A stretch of 59,179 nucleotides of DNA from Treponema sp. (lineage in GTDB: Bacteria; Spirochaetota; Spirochaetia; Treponematales; Treponemataceae): assembly GCA_017617145.1 (NCBI GenBank), contig JAFZWX010000003.1:1-59179 (forward strand), read 5' to 3'. The notes beneath the pieces were generated by a model. The model saw nothing but the letters and a program-made list of their open reading frames with translations. It was not told where the DNA came from and searched no databases. Of the stretch, positions 41,133-49,371 are shown piece after piece (the first letter of the stretch is position 1; every line of letters begins with the position of its first letter). A program made the translations under genes and the position numbers.

Positions 41133-42728
41133 ATGAAAAAAATAACGATTCTTGATTCAACTCTTCGCGATGGTGCGCAGGGCGAGGGCATAAGTTTTTC
41201 GGTAAAAGATAAAATCCATATATGTCAGGCTCTTGATGAATTAGGAATTCAGTTTATAGAAGCAGGAAATCCTGGAAGTAATCCAAAAGATATGGAGTTT
41301 TTTCAGGAAATCAAAAAGATTCCTCTTAAAAATGCACGTATATGTGCTTTTGGAGCAACTCGTCGTAAAGATACAACCTGCGATAAAGATGCACAAATTC
41401 AAAGTCTTTTAAATGCAGAAACCGATACCGTAGTGATTTTTGGTAAATCCTGGGATTTTCAGGTAAAAGATATAATCAAAACTACCTTGCAGGAAAATCT
41501 TGCAATGATAAAAGAAACCTGTGAGTATCTTAAACAGAACGGTCGTACTGTTTTTTATGATGCAGAACACTTTTTTACTGCTTACAAAGAAAATAAAGAA
41601 TATGCTTTAAAAACCTTAAATGCTGCAGTCGAGGGTGGAGCAGAAGTAATCTGCCTTTGCGAAACAAAAGGTGGCTTTATGATTGATGAATGCCGGAGTG
41701 CGGTTGCAGAGGTTGTAGAACAATTTGGAACCAAAGCACAAATAGGTATTCATACACATAATGACTGCGGACTTGCAGTAGCAAATTCTCTCGTTGCGGT
41801 TTCTGAAGGTGCAACACATGTTCAGGGTGTTTTACTTGGCTTTGGTGAACGTACTGGAAATGCAAATCTTTCTACAATAATACCAGATCTTCAATTGAAG
41901 ATGGGCTATGAATGTATTCCTGCTGCAAATATGAAGAAGCTCACCGCTATTTGTAATCAGGTTGCCGAAATTACAAATATCAGCATGAATCAGCAGTCAC
42001 CTTATGTAGGAAAATCTGCTTTTGCACATAAAGCCGGAATGCATATTGATGCTGTCTTAAAGAATCCATTTGCATATGAACATATAGAACCTGAAACTGT
42101 AGGAAACAATCGTGTTTTCCTTATGAGTGAGGTTGCAGGTCGTGCTACAATAATAGAAAAAATTAATCGTTTTGCACCACAAATCAAAAAGGATGATAAA
42201 ATTGTTGAAGAAATTATTGCCCGTATGAAGGAACTTGAAAAACAAGGATATCAGTTTGAAGGTGCCGATGGAAGCTTTGAACTTATGGTGCGCAAGGTGC
42301 TTGGTCAGTATCAGCCGTTTTTTAAGCTTCATTATTATACAACAAATGGTTCTAATCCGCGTCCCGAAGAAGGTGTATGCTGTTGTGCTCAGACAAAAGT
42401 AGAGGTTGATGGACAAATAGAAATTACTGCTGGAGAAGGTGATGGTCCTGTAAATGCACTCGATATTGCACTTCGCAAAGCATTGGAAAAATTCTATCCG
42501 CTTGTATCACAAATCCGCCTTGTAGATTTTAAGGTTCGTGTACTTGATGGACAGGCCGCTACAGCTGCAAAGGTTCGTGTAATTATTGAAAGTACAGATG
42601 GCATTATGAGCTGGACAACTGTAGGCGTTTCTGCTGACCTTATTGAGGCTTCCTGGATTGCATTGTCCGATTCTTTTGAATATAAACTTATACGCGATAT
42701 TGAAAAGCATTATAAGAAAATTATATAG
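41133..42728 (+). CDS. cimA: (R)-citramalate synthase
   Basis: This 531-residue protein of the HMG-CoA lyase/IPMS family has 'ILDSTLRDGAQGEGISFSVKDK', 'IGIHTHNDCGLAVANSLVAVSEGATHVQGVLLGFGERTGNANLSTIIPDLQLKMG', the 'KSAFAHKAGMHIDAVLKNP' linker and a C-terminal LeuA allosteric domain. Its length and the 'GERTGNANL' form fit the citramalate synthase branch rather than 2-isopropylmalate synthase. It condenses pyruvate and acetyl-CoA, giving a threonine-independent route to isoleucine. The ATG follows the pdxY stop immediately. Confidence 0.87.
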   Translation: MKKITILDSTLRDGAQGEGISFSVKDKIHICQALDELGIQFIEAGNPGSNPKDMEFFQEIKKIPLKNARICAFGATRRKDTTCDKDAQIQSLLNAETDTVVIFGKSWDFQVKDIIKTTLQENLAMIKETCEYLKQNGRTVFYDAEHFFTAYKENKEYALKTLNAAVEGGAEVICLCETKGGFMIDECRSAVAEVVEQFGTKAQIGIHTHNDCGLAVANSLVAVSEGATHVQGVLLGFGERTGNANLSTIIPDLQLKMGYECIPAANMKKLTAICNQVAEITNISMNQQSPYVGKSAFAHKAGMHIDAVLKNPFAYEHIEPETVGNNRVFLMSEVAGRATIIEKINRFAPQIKKDDKIVEEIIARMKELEKQGYQFEGADGSFELMVRKVLGQYQPFFKLHYYTTNGSNPRPEEGVCCCAQTKVEVDGQIEITAGEGDGPVNALDIALRKALEKFYPLVSQIRLVDFKVRVLDGQAATAAKVRVIIESTDGIMSWTTVGVSADLIEASWIALSDSFEYKLIRDIEKHYKKII

Positions 42729-42741
42729 CAGTTTCTCGACA

Positions 42742-42770
42742 TTGTAATAACTTACAAATTTCATTATATT
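42742..42770 (+). promoter_or_regulatory. gpmI promoter
   Basis: TTGTAA (42742-42747), a 17-bp spacer and TATATT (42765-42770). AGGAGA precedes the gpmI ATG at 42823. Confidence 0.7.
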
Positions 42771-42822
42771 ATTACTCAAAACATTAAAGGTTATTGAAGA
42801 CCTTATTCAGGAGATAAAATTC

Positions 42823-44490
42823 ATGGCAGATACAATGCACGCATTGGAAAAGAACCCTAACTGGAAGGGACGTCGTGGTCCTGTCGTTCTTGTAATTATG
42901 GACGGCGTTGGATATGGAAAATTTGAAGAAGGTGATGCTGTAAAAGCAAGCCGAATGAAATATCTTGACTGGTTTACTGCAAACTGTCCTCATACAAAGC
43001 TTAAGGCACACGGAACAGCTGTAGGTCTTCCAAGCGATGATGATATGGGAAACAGCGAAGTTGGTCACAATGCAATGGGCTGCGGACGCGTATTTGCACA
43101 GGGTGCTAAGCTTGTAGGCGAAAGCATTGCAAACGGTTCTATGTTTGCTGCCGACACCTGGAAAAAGCTTGTAAAAAATGTAAACGACAAAAACGGAACA
43201 CTTCATTTTATTGGTCTTGTTTCTGACGGAAACGTTCACTCACATATTGATCATCTTAAAGCAATGATTACACAGGCAAGCAAGGATGGAGTTAAAAAAC
43301 TCCGTGTTCACGCACTGCTTGATGGTCGTGACGTAGATCCTACTTCTGCCTTAAATTACATTACACCACTTGAAGAATTCCTTGCTGGTTTTGCAGGTTT
43401 TGATTACCAGATTGCTTCTGGCGGCGGACGTATGTACATGACAATGGACCGCTACAATGCAGACTGGTCTATGGTAGAACGCGGTTGGAAAGCACACGTA
43501 CTTGGCGAAGGCCGCAAGTTTGAAAGCGCAACAAAAGCAATTGAAACATACCGTGCCGAAGTTCCTGGCGTTCTTGATCAGGATATGCACGAGTTTGTAA
43601 TTGCCGATGCCAGCGGAAAACCAGTTGGAACAATTGAAGACGGCGACAGCGTAATTTACTTTAACTTCCGCGGTGATCGTGCCCTTGAAATGACACGAGC
43701 ATTTGAAACTCCAAAGGGCGGAGACCTGCCATTTGACCGTGTACGCGTTCCTGCAGTTGAATATGCCGGAATGATGGAATACGACGGAGACGCTCATGTC
43801 CCAGCCCAGTATCTTGTAAACCCACCAAGCATTGACCGCACAATGGGTGAATATCTTACAAAAACAGGCGTTAAACTTCTTGCAATTTCTGAAACACAGA
43901 AGTATGGTCACGTAACTTACTTCTTCAACGGAAACAAGCAGGGCAAGTTTGACGAAAAGCTCGAAGATTATATCGAAGTTCCAAGCGACGTAGTTCCATT
44001 TGAACAGCGTCCATGGATGAAGTGTGCCGAAATTACAGACAAAGTAATTGAAGCAATCAAGAGCGGAAAGTATGACCATATCCGTTTGAATTTCCCTAAT
44101 GGAGATATGGTTGGACATACTGGTGTATTCAATGCAGTAGTTTGTTCTATGGAAGGTATGGACCTTCAGCTTGGACGTCTTAAGGCAGCAATCGACGAAG
44201 CAGGCGGAATCCTTTGTCTTACAGCAGACCACGGAAACTCTGACGATATGTATGAGCACGCAAAAGATGGCAGCGTAAAGAAAGATGCCGACGGAGAACC
44301 AAAAGCAAAAACTTCTCACTCGCTTAATCCGGTTCCAGGTATTATCTACGACCCTGAATACAAGGGCGAATACGACAATACAAAGCTCAACGATGGTCTT
44401 GGAATAAGCAGCTGGCCTAGTACACTTATGACTCTTATGGGTTATGTGCCTCCTGCAGATTACGACAAGAGTATTATTAATTTGAAATAA
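42823..44490 (+). CDS. gpmI: 2,3-bisphosphoglycerate-independent phosphoglycerate mutase
   Basis: This 555-residue protein of the alkaline phosphatase superfamily has 'VVLVIMDGVGYG', 'GLPSDDDMGNSEVGHNAMGCGRVFAQGAKLV' with the catalytic Ser in the NSEVGH motif, 'VHALLDGRDVDPTSA', 'NFPNGDMVGHTG' and 'LTADHGNSDDM'. It interconverts 3- and 2-phosphoglycerate with two Mn2+ ions in glycolysis. Codon use is more C-rich and regular than in most neighbours, as expected for a highly expressed gene. A family A palindrome follows. Confidence 0.93.
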   Translation: MADTMHALEKNPNWKGRRGPVVLVIMDGVGYGKFEEGDAVKASRMKYLDWFTANCPHTKLKAHGTAVGLPSDDDMGNSEVGHNAMGCGRVFAQGAKLVGESIANGSMFAADTWKKLVKNVNDKNGTLHFIGLVSDGNVHSHIDHLKAMITQASKDGVKKLRVHALLDGRDVDPTSALNYITPLEEFLAGFAGFDYQIASGGGRMYMTMDRYNADWSMVERGWKAHVLGEGRKFESATKAIETYRAEVPGVLDQDMHEFVIADASGKPVGTIEDGDSVIYFNFRGDRALEMTRAFETPKGGDLPFDRVRVPAVEYAGMMEYDGDAHVPAQYLVNPPSIDRTMGEYLTKTGVKLLAISETQKYGHVTYFFNGNKQGKFDEKLEDYIEVPSDVVPFEQRPWMKCAEITDKVIEAIKSGKYDHIRLNFPNGDMVGHTGVFNAVVCSMEGMDLQLGRLKAAIDEAGGILCLTADHGNSDDMYEHAKDGSVKKDADGEPKAKTSHSLNPVPGIIYDPEYKGEYDNTKLNDGLGISSWPSTLMTLMGYVPPADYDKSIINLK

Positions 44491-44503
44491 ATAAAATCAA
44501 TAA

Positions 44504-44579
44504 TGCCCCTGAGTCTTGCCGTCCGCACGCAAACAGAACGAAAAGGAAGTTTGCGTGCAGCCGGCAAGGCTTAGGGGCA
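44504..44579. repeat. Long palindrome, family A copy 2
   Basis: TGCCCCT/AGGGGCA outer stem, CTTGCCG/CGGCAAG middle stem, GCACGCAAAC/GTTTGCGTGC apical stem and the 14-nt loop AGAACGAAAAGGAA. The apical stem and loop correspond to the reverse complement of the element at 7385-7460, whereas the outer stems are unrelated. It lies between gpmI and the methyltransferase gene. Confidence 0.82.
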
Positions 44580-44592
44580 AGTGTTTTTAAAT

Positions 44593-45561
44593 ATGAATAA
44601 TAACATTCGTGCGCCACGTAATAGAACAATTACTCTTACCGAAGAAGAAAAAATTGAACTTCGTAAGAGTATTGTTTCTGTCGAAGGACCGCACGGGGTC
44701 CCTGAGGCTCTCGAAGGGCCACTTTATGATTGCACAATAAATGCCAACTTACTCGACGTCCTCCCGCTTTTACCCGATGCCTTTGCCGATCTTATTATTA
44801 TAGATCCACCGTACAATCTTACAAAAAATTTCAACGGTAATAAATTCAACGCACGTACCGAGCAGGCATACGATGAATATCTTGACTCCTGGTTTCCACA
44901 AGTTTGCAAAAAACTTAAACCAAACGGTTCGCTTTATCTTTGCGGTGACTGGAAATGTACTTCTTCACTGCAGCGGGCAATGGAAAAAGAACTAACTGTT
45001 TTAAATCGCATAACCTGGCAGCGCGAAAAGGGCAGGGGGGCAAAATCAAACTGGAAAAACGGCATGGAAGATATCTGGTTTGGTGTAAAAAATCCAGATG
45101 ACTATTATTTTAATGTAGAAGCCGTAAAGCAAAAGCGCCGCGTAATTGCACCATATAAAGTAGACGGAAAACCAAAAGGCTGGGATGAAACTCAGGACGG
45201 AAACTATCGTCTTACATATCCTTCCAATTTCTGGGACGACATAAGCGTGCCGTTCTGGTCCATGCCCGAAAATACAGACCACCCGACACAAAAACCCGAA
45301 AAGCTTTATGCAAAACTTATTCTTGCAAGCTCGCGTCCGGGTGACCTTGTATTTGACCCTTTCTTAGGAAGCGGTACTGCGAGTGTAGTTGCTAAAAAAC
45401 TTGGACGTCACTACTGCGGAATTGAAATGAACGAAGAATACTGTCTGCTGGCCCAAAAGCGTCTGAAGCTTGCGGACGAAGATAAATCAATTCAAGGCTA
45501 CAGCGACGGAGTTTTCTGGGAACGAAATACAGCCCAACTCCAGAAAAAACAGGAAAACTAA
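44593..45561 (+). CDS. Orphan beta-class DNA amino-methyltransferase
   Basis: This 322-residue protein has the catalytic DPPY (residues 71-74, in 'LIIIDPPYNLTKNF') ahead of the S-adenosylmethionine motif 'VFDPFLGSGTASVVAKKLGRHYCGIEMNEEYC' (from about 254). The order marks a beta-class N6-adenine or N4-cytosine methyltransferase. 'HPTQKPEKLYAKLILASSRPGD' is also typical. No restriction gene is nearby, so it is probably solitary. A short palindromic repeat is inserted in frame before the catalytic domain (GVPEALEGP). ATG 44593 is preferred over GTG 44581, which lies at the edge of the palindrome; neither has a good ribosome-binding site. Confidence 0.85.
   Translation: MNNNIRAPRNRTITLTEEEKIELRKSIVSVEGPHGVPEALEGPLYDCTINANLLDVLPLLPDAFADLIIIDPPYNLTKNFNGNKFNARTEQAYDEYLDSWFPQVCKKLKPNGSLYLCGDWKCTSSLQRAMEKELTVLNRITWQREKGRGAKSNWKNGMEDIWFGVKNPDDYYFNVEAVKQKRRVIAPYKVDGKPKGWDETQDGNYRLTYPSNFWDDISVPFWSMPENTDHPTQKPEKLYAKLILASSRPGDLVFDPFLGSGTASVVAKKLGRHYCGIEMNEEYCLLAQKRLKLADEDKSIQGYSDGVFWERNTAQLQKKQEN
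44695..44720 (+). repeat. Short palindromic repeat, copy 4, in frame within the methyltransferase gene
   Basis: GGGGTCCCTGAG-GCTCT-CGAAGGGCC encodes GVPEALEGP near the N-terminus of the methyltransferase. A preceding CGAAGGACC (44682-44690) gives an extra half-copy in inverted orientation. Confidence 0.75.
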
Positions 45562-45571
45562 AGGATACCTA

Positions 45572-46141
45572 ATGGCAGAAAAAATCTATTTAATGATGAA
45601 TAAGCCTGCGGGCTACGTTTGTTCTGCTGCTTCAGATTCTCATAAAACAGTTTACCAGCTTCTTACACCAGAACTACAGCAATTAGTGCAAGGTGCCAAA
45701 AGGGGAGAGCGTCTTCATACAATAGGACGCCTTGATGCAGATACAACAGGTTTGTTGCTTTTTACAAATGACGGAAAGTTTTCGTATGGAATTACTGCAT
45801 CTGGCGGTACTTCAAAAACCTACCTGGCAATTTTGAAAAATCCAGTTCCACACGACCTGCAAACTTCTTATATAACCCGCGCTGCGCAAGGCCTTATCCT
45901 TCCTCCAGAAAAAAAAGCTCCTGAACAAAAAGCGGCTCCTGCACAAATAAGTTTTATAGATGAAACAACCTGCCGTATTACAGTAATAGAAGGAAAATTT
46001 CACGAGGTTCGACGGATTTTCCGTGCACTAGGAAACGAAGTTGTAGAACTTAAACGGGTAGCAATAGGCAAACTTGAACTACCTTCAGAGCTTGCACCTG
46101 GTGAATACATAAAGTTTTCTCCCGAGCAAATACTTTTTTGA
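45572..46141 (+). CDS. RsuA/RluB/E/F-family pseudouridine synthase
   Basis: This 189-residue protein lacks the N-terminal S4 domain and begins directly with the catalytic fold: 'IYLMMNKPAGYVCSAASDSHKTVYQLL', 'LHTIGRLDADTTGLLLFTNDG' with the catalytic Asp in GRLDADT, 'KTYLAIL' and 'EGKFHEVRRIFRALGNEVVELKRVAIG'. The short form resembles RluE or RsuA-like enzymes that modify 23S or 16S rRNA; the exact target is not clear. ATG 45572 has AAGGA upstream. It follows the methyltransferase gene by 10 bp and may be co-transcribed. Confidence 0.87.
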   Translation: MAEKIYLMMNKPAGYVCSAASDSHKTVYQLLTPELQQLVQGAKRGERLHTIGRLDADTTGLLLFTNDGKFSYGITASGGTSKTYLAILKNPVPHDLQTSYITRAAQGLILPPEKKAPEQKAAPAQISFIDETTCRITVIEGKFHEVRRIFRALGNEVVELKRVAIGKLELPSELAPGEYIKFSPEQILF

Positions 46142-46246
46142 CATATATTTTTGTATGCGTTATAATATTAATAAGTTCAAACAAAAAAGTTCTACAGGCA
46201 TGCATCCGCATCGCCGGTGATTTTATATTTTTTTGGAGTTTTTATT

Positions 46247-46762
46247 ATGAAAAAAACATTAACAGCAATGATTTCTTTATTTGTACTGCTTGGAGCAGTT
46301 ATGTTAACAGGTTGTTCAAAGGAAATAAGGGAAGGTCTTCTGGAAGAAACTTACGATACATGGTATCAGGTAAAGAAAGGTTCTAATTCAACTTTTAACA
46401 TTCCTATTGCAGATAAAGATCCAGATGATGCTTCAAACGATGGTGTTATGAAAAATGCCGAAGTCTATGTAAGATATAATCCTGATAACGGATTGGATGT
46501 ATCATTTATGACTACAACTGTTCAGACAATTGGTTATTTCGGAGATACTTATACTGTTGAAACCCCAGTTACAACAGGAGCAACAAAGACATATTCAGCT
46601 GAAGAATTTTCAGTAGAAAAGTGGGGTTTATTGTATTTCTCTGGTAAACTTAAGAAGGCAAATCCTCCTGAAATTACTGTTGATATTTCAAAATTTATAA
46701 CAAACGGATCATTCAATCCAAAGCGTATTCTTGCTGAATGGTTATTACAAATGATTGAATAG
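46247..46762 (+). CDS. Small lipoprotein, unknown function
   Basis: This 171-residue protein has a signal peptide ending in the lipobox LTGC (MKKTLTAMISLFVLLGAVMLTGC). The mature part has beta-prone sequence ('AEVYVRYNPDNGLDVSFMTTTVQTIGYFGDTYTVETPVTTG'). No family is recognised. A GGAG site precedes the ATG, and TATAAT at 46161-46166 could be its promoter, with a leader of about 75 nt. A strong terminator follows, so it is monocistronic. Confidence 0.72.
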   Translation: MKKTLTAMISLFVLLGAVMLTGCSKEIREGLLEETYDTWYQVKKGSNSTFNIPIADKDPDDASNDGVMKNAEVYVRYNPDNGLDVSFMTTTVQTIGYFGDTYTVETPVTTGATKTYSAEEFSVEKWGLLYFSGKLKKANPPEITVDISKFITNGSFNPKRILAEWLLQMIE

Positions 46763-46789
46763 TTTTATTAATTAGCCTCTTCTCAAAAA

Positions 46790-46826
46790 AAAAGATGAAA
46801 GACCTCACACGCCTTTCATCTTTTTT
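46790..46826 (+). terminator. Bidirectional-type terminator
   Basis: A-run, then GATGAAAG (46794-46801) pairing with CTTTCATC (46813-46820), then six T residues. It ends the lipoprotein transcript. The rest of the gap to 47038 holds only short imperfect inverted repeats. Confidence 0.88.
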
Positions 46827-47001
46827 AAATTTTAAGTAAACAAAATTCAGGGCATCATCACAGGTGCCTGGATGTCAAAATAATCACCCGTTTTTTTATC
46901 CCCTATAAATTAATTATCGGCCCTAATTCGGCCTAGTTTAGCAAAAAAAACGCGAGAAATTTGCAGTTTTTACAAAAAAAATCAACATTTTTATATTATA
47001 C

Positions 47002-47038
47002 TTGACTAAGATTTGTTTTTTTAAGATTATATTGTGCT
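47002..47038 (+). promoter_or_regulatory. Promoter of DUF4912/GH57 unit (leaderless)
   Basis: TTGACT (47002-47007) and TATATT (47028-47033) are separated by 20 bp, a long spacer. TATATT lies 5 nt before ATG 47039, so the mRNA should begin at the start codon. Confidence 0.55.
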
Positions 47039-47701
47039 ATGGAAGATGAAAAAATAACCCGTGCATATCTGGAAACCCTTTCTTTTTCAGATCTTAAAAA
47101 ACTTGCTGACGAATACGGTGTAGATGTTCCAGAAGATTTAGACAGACGTTTTCTTTTGTGTGAACTGCTTGAAATTGCAGAAGAAAACAGGCACGATAAA
47201 GATGCCGCAATGATAATTTCCTTTGATAATGGTGTAAATCAGGGTACAAATCTTCCGGAAGGCTACAACGAAACTCATATTTCCTGTGTTTTAAGAAATC
47301 CTGTGTGGCTTTTTGTTTTTTGGGATATAAGTGATACAGATTTGAATATGCTTAAGTCACTTCAAGATTATTCACTTGCATTGCGTGTTTGTATTCTTTC
47401 TTCAAATGATGACCTTTCTCCTCAAGAAGTTCTCGAAATTGAAATTCCAAATGGTGCAAATGAACAATATGTCCTTATTCCTGCAGGAAAAAGCTTTATA
47501 AGAATAGAACTTGTGTATTCAAGTGGTTCTGTCAGAGAAGTTCTTGCTTTTTCACCTGTAGTTTCAATTCCAAAAAGTTCAAGTTATGTAGAAAATTATC
47601 AGCCTGGTATAAAAAATGATTTTCCTGAAATATTAAAGCTCTCTGGCCTGGAAAAGCTTTTATCAGATCAATATAAAAATTACCGTCATTCTTTTTCGTG
47701 A
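47039..47701 (+). CDS. DUF4912 protein with N-terminal SAP/Rho-N-like helix pair
   Basis: This 220-residue protein starts with a small helical motif ('ETLSFSDLKKLADEYGVDVPEDLDRRFLLCELLEI') like SAP or Rho N-terminal domains. It is followed by a DUF4912 domain: 'LPEGYNETHISCVLRNPVWLFVFWDIS' corresponds to the family's 'Yg.t.i.l..rdP.w.f.yWei'. In other bacteria DUF4912 proteins are often encoded beside GH57 glycosidases, as here. The function is unknown. The next gene overlaps or follows closely, so they form an operon. Confidence 0.82.
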   Translation: MEDEKITRAYLETLSFSDLKKLADEYGVDVPEDLDRRFLLCELLEIAEENRHDKDAAMIISFDNGVNQGTNLPEGYNETHISCVLRNPVWLFVFWDISDTDLNMLKSLQDYSLALRVCILSSNDDLSPQEVLEIEIPNGANEQYVLIPAGKSFIRIELVYSSGSVREVLAFSPVVSIPKSSSYVENYQPGIKNDFPEILKLSGLEKLLSDQYKNYRHSFS

Positions 47702-47733
47702 GTGCAGGGCAAAAAGAAACTGGAGATTATCAA

Positions 47734-49329
47734 ATGTTAAAGAATCTGGCATTTATTATTAAAATATACGAAGATTTTATACGAACTAATGAAGATGATG
47801 TACATGCATGCGACAAACTAAAACTAAATTCTTTTTTTGAGTGTATTTCAGATTCTTTGATGCCACTTTTAGATTTGTTTGAGCGACTTGAAGCAGATGG
47901 TGTTGCTTTTAAATTAGGACTTGTTCTTCCCCCTGTTTTGTGTTCAATGCTGGAAGATGAAAAAATCAAGTCGCTTTATGTTGAATTTTTAGACAAACGT
48001 ATTGCTCTTGGAAAAAAAGAGTTGAATCGTTACAAAAATGATCAAAAAGCAAGTGAACTTGTTTCTTCAACAGTAGAAAAGAATAAAGCACTTAAAAAAC
48101 GTTTCACAGATGATTACGAGTCGAATCTTGTAAAACAGTTTGCTGCCTGGCAAAGAAAGGGCAATGTAGAAATTCTTGGAACCTGTGCAACAGATATTTT
48201 TATGCCATACTACGCAGATTTACCCGAAGCTCTTTCTGCACAAGTAGAAATGGGATTACAGTCATACAAAAAAAGTTTTGGAGAACTTCCTGATGGATTT
48301 TTCTTACCGGAATTTGGTTATACTCCTGGAATTGAGAAAATTATCCGCTCGTATGGATATATTTATACAATCCTTCATAGCCGAAGTATTTTACTTACAG
48401 ATAATCCTCCTGCAAACGGAATATTCTATCCGGTAAGAACAGATAATTCTCTTGGTTTGTTTACTGCGGATCCTCTTATTAAAAACCAGATTTTGGGTGA
48501 AGAAGGTTACAGTGCGTCAAGTGTATATCGTAACGAAAACCGCGACATTGGATTTGAGCTGGATCTTAGAAAGCTTACTCCAATTCTTGAAGAAAAGTCA
48601 CCACGCTGTTCAACCGGCTATAAATACTGGAAAAAAGACTTTAGTGATGATGCTGCAGTTTCATATAGCATTACAGATGCAGCTGCTCAGGCACAAAAAG
48701 ATGCAGACGATTTTATAGAAAAACGAAACGAATATCTTTCAAAAGCAGCCGAATGTGCAAAGGATGTTGATTATGTTGCTTCTGTTTGCTGTATAAATGA
48801 AGGTGAAGTTCGTAAGCAATGGGCTGAGTATTTACTTTGGCTTGAAGCAGTAATTCGTAAAACAAGTAATACAGAATTGAATCTTTGTTTGTGTAAGGAT
48901 ATGGTTTCTAAGCAGTTTTCTCTTGAAAAAATAATACCATATTATTCAGCAGGCGCTGGCGATGGTTACGGAGAAAATCTTCTTTCAAGTAAAAACTGCT
49001 GGATGATGCGTTATGTTCGTAAGGCAACTGAGCGTATGATTGATCTTGCCGAACGTTTTCCAAGCGATACCGGTTTAAAAACAAGGCTTTTGAATATTGG
49101 TGCGCTGGAACTTCTGTTAGCACAGTCAAGTTCACTTGCAAAGATGATAGAAGAAGATGATTTTTCTGAATATGCTGACCGAAGATTCCGTCTTGCAATA
49201 AACGCGTTTACAGTAGTTTTTGATGCACTTGGCTCAAATACAGTAAGCACCGAATGGCTCACCAAGCTTGAACTCATGGACAATCTGTTCCCATGGATAA
49301 ACTACAAAATCTTCTCAATAAAGAAATAA
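47734..49329 (+). CDS. GH57/DUF1957 family protein, probably catalytically impaired
   Basis: This 531-residue protein has the fold markers of GH57 alpha-glucan branching-type enzymes: 'GNVEILGTCATDIFMPYYADLPEALSAQVEMGLQSYKKSFGELPDGFFLPEFGYTPGIEKII', with the motif-3 Glu (about 193, nucleophile position), then a helical C-terminal domain. Two motifs are eroded. The N-terminal HxH metal/substrate motif is replaced by 'LAFIIKIYED', and the segment aligning with motif 4 (FDTELFGHWW) reads 'INEGEVRKQWAEY', apparently without the acid/base Asp and the His. ATG 47734 has GGAG upstream; the GTG at 47698 overlaps the DUF4912 stop. It may bind rather than process glucan. Confidence 0.78.
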   Translation: MLKNLAFIIKIYEDFIRTNEDDVHACDKLKLNSFFECISDSLMPLLDLFERLEADGVAFKLGLVLPPVLCSMLEDEKIKSLYVEFLDKRIALGKKELNRYKNDQKASELVSSTVEKNKALKKRFTDDYESNLVKQFAAWQRKGNVEILGTCATDIFMPYYADLPEALSAQVEMGLQSYKKSFGELPDGFFLPEFGYTPGIEKIIRSYGYIYTILHSRSILLTDNPPANGIFYPVRTDNSLGLFTADPLIKNQILGEEGYSASSVYRNENRDIGFELDLRKLTPILEEKSPRCSTGYKYWKKDFSDDAAVSYSITDAAAQAQKDADDFIEKRNEYLSKAAECAKDVDYVASVCCINEGEVRKQWAEYLLWLEAVIRKTSNTELNLCLCKDMVSKQFSLEKIIPYYSAGAGDGYGENLLSSKNCWMMRYVRKATERMIDLAERFPSDTGLKTRLLNIGALELLLAQSSSLAKMIEEDDFSEYADRRFRLAINAFTVVFDALGSNTVSTEWLTKLELMDNLFPWINYKIFSIKK

Positions 49330-49371
49330 AAATATAAAGAAGAGACCAGAAGAGTGTGCGCAGCCACCAAC

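Noticed and set aside
43351..44319. 322-residue Cys/Phe-rich frame on the minus strand inside gpmI
   Set aside because: It is a shadow of a highly regular coding strand; its composition is implausible and gpmI is fully supported in the other frame.
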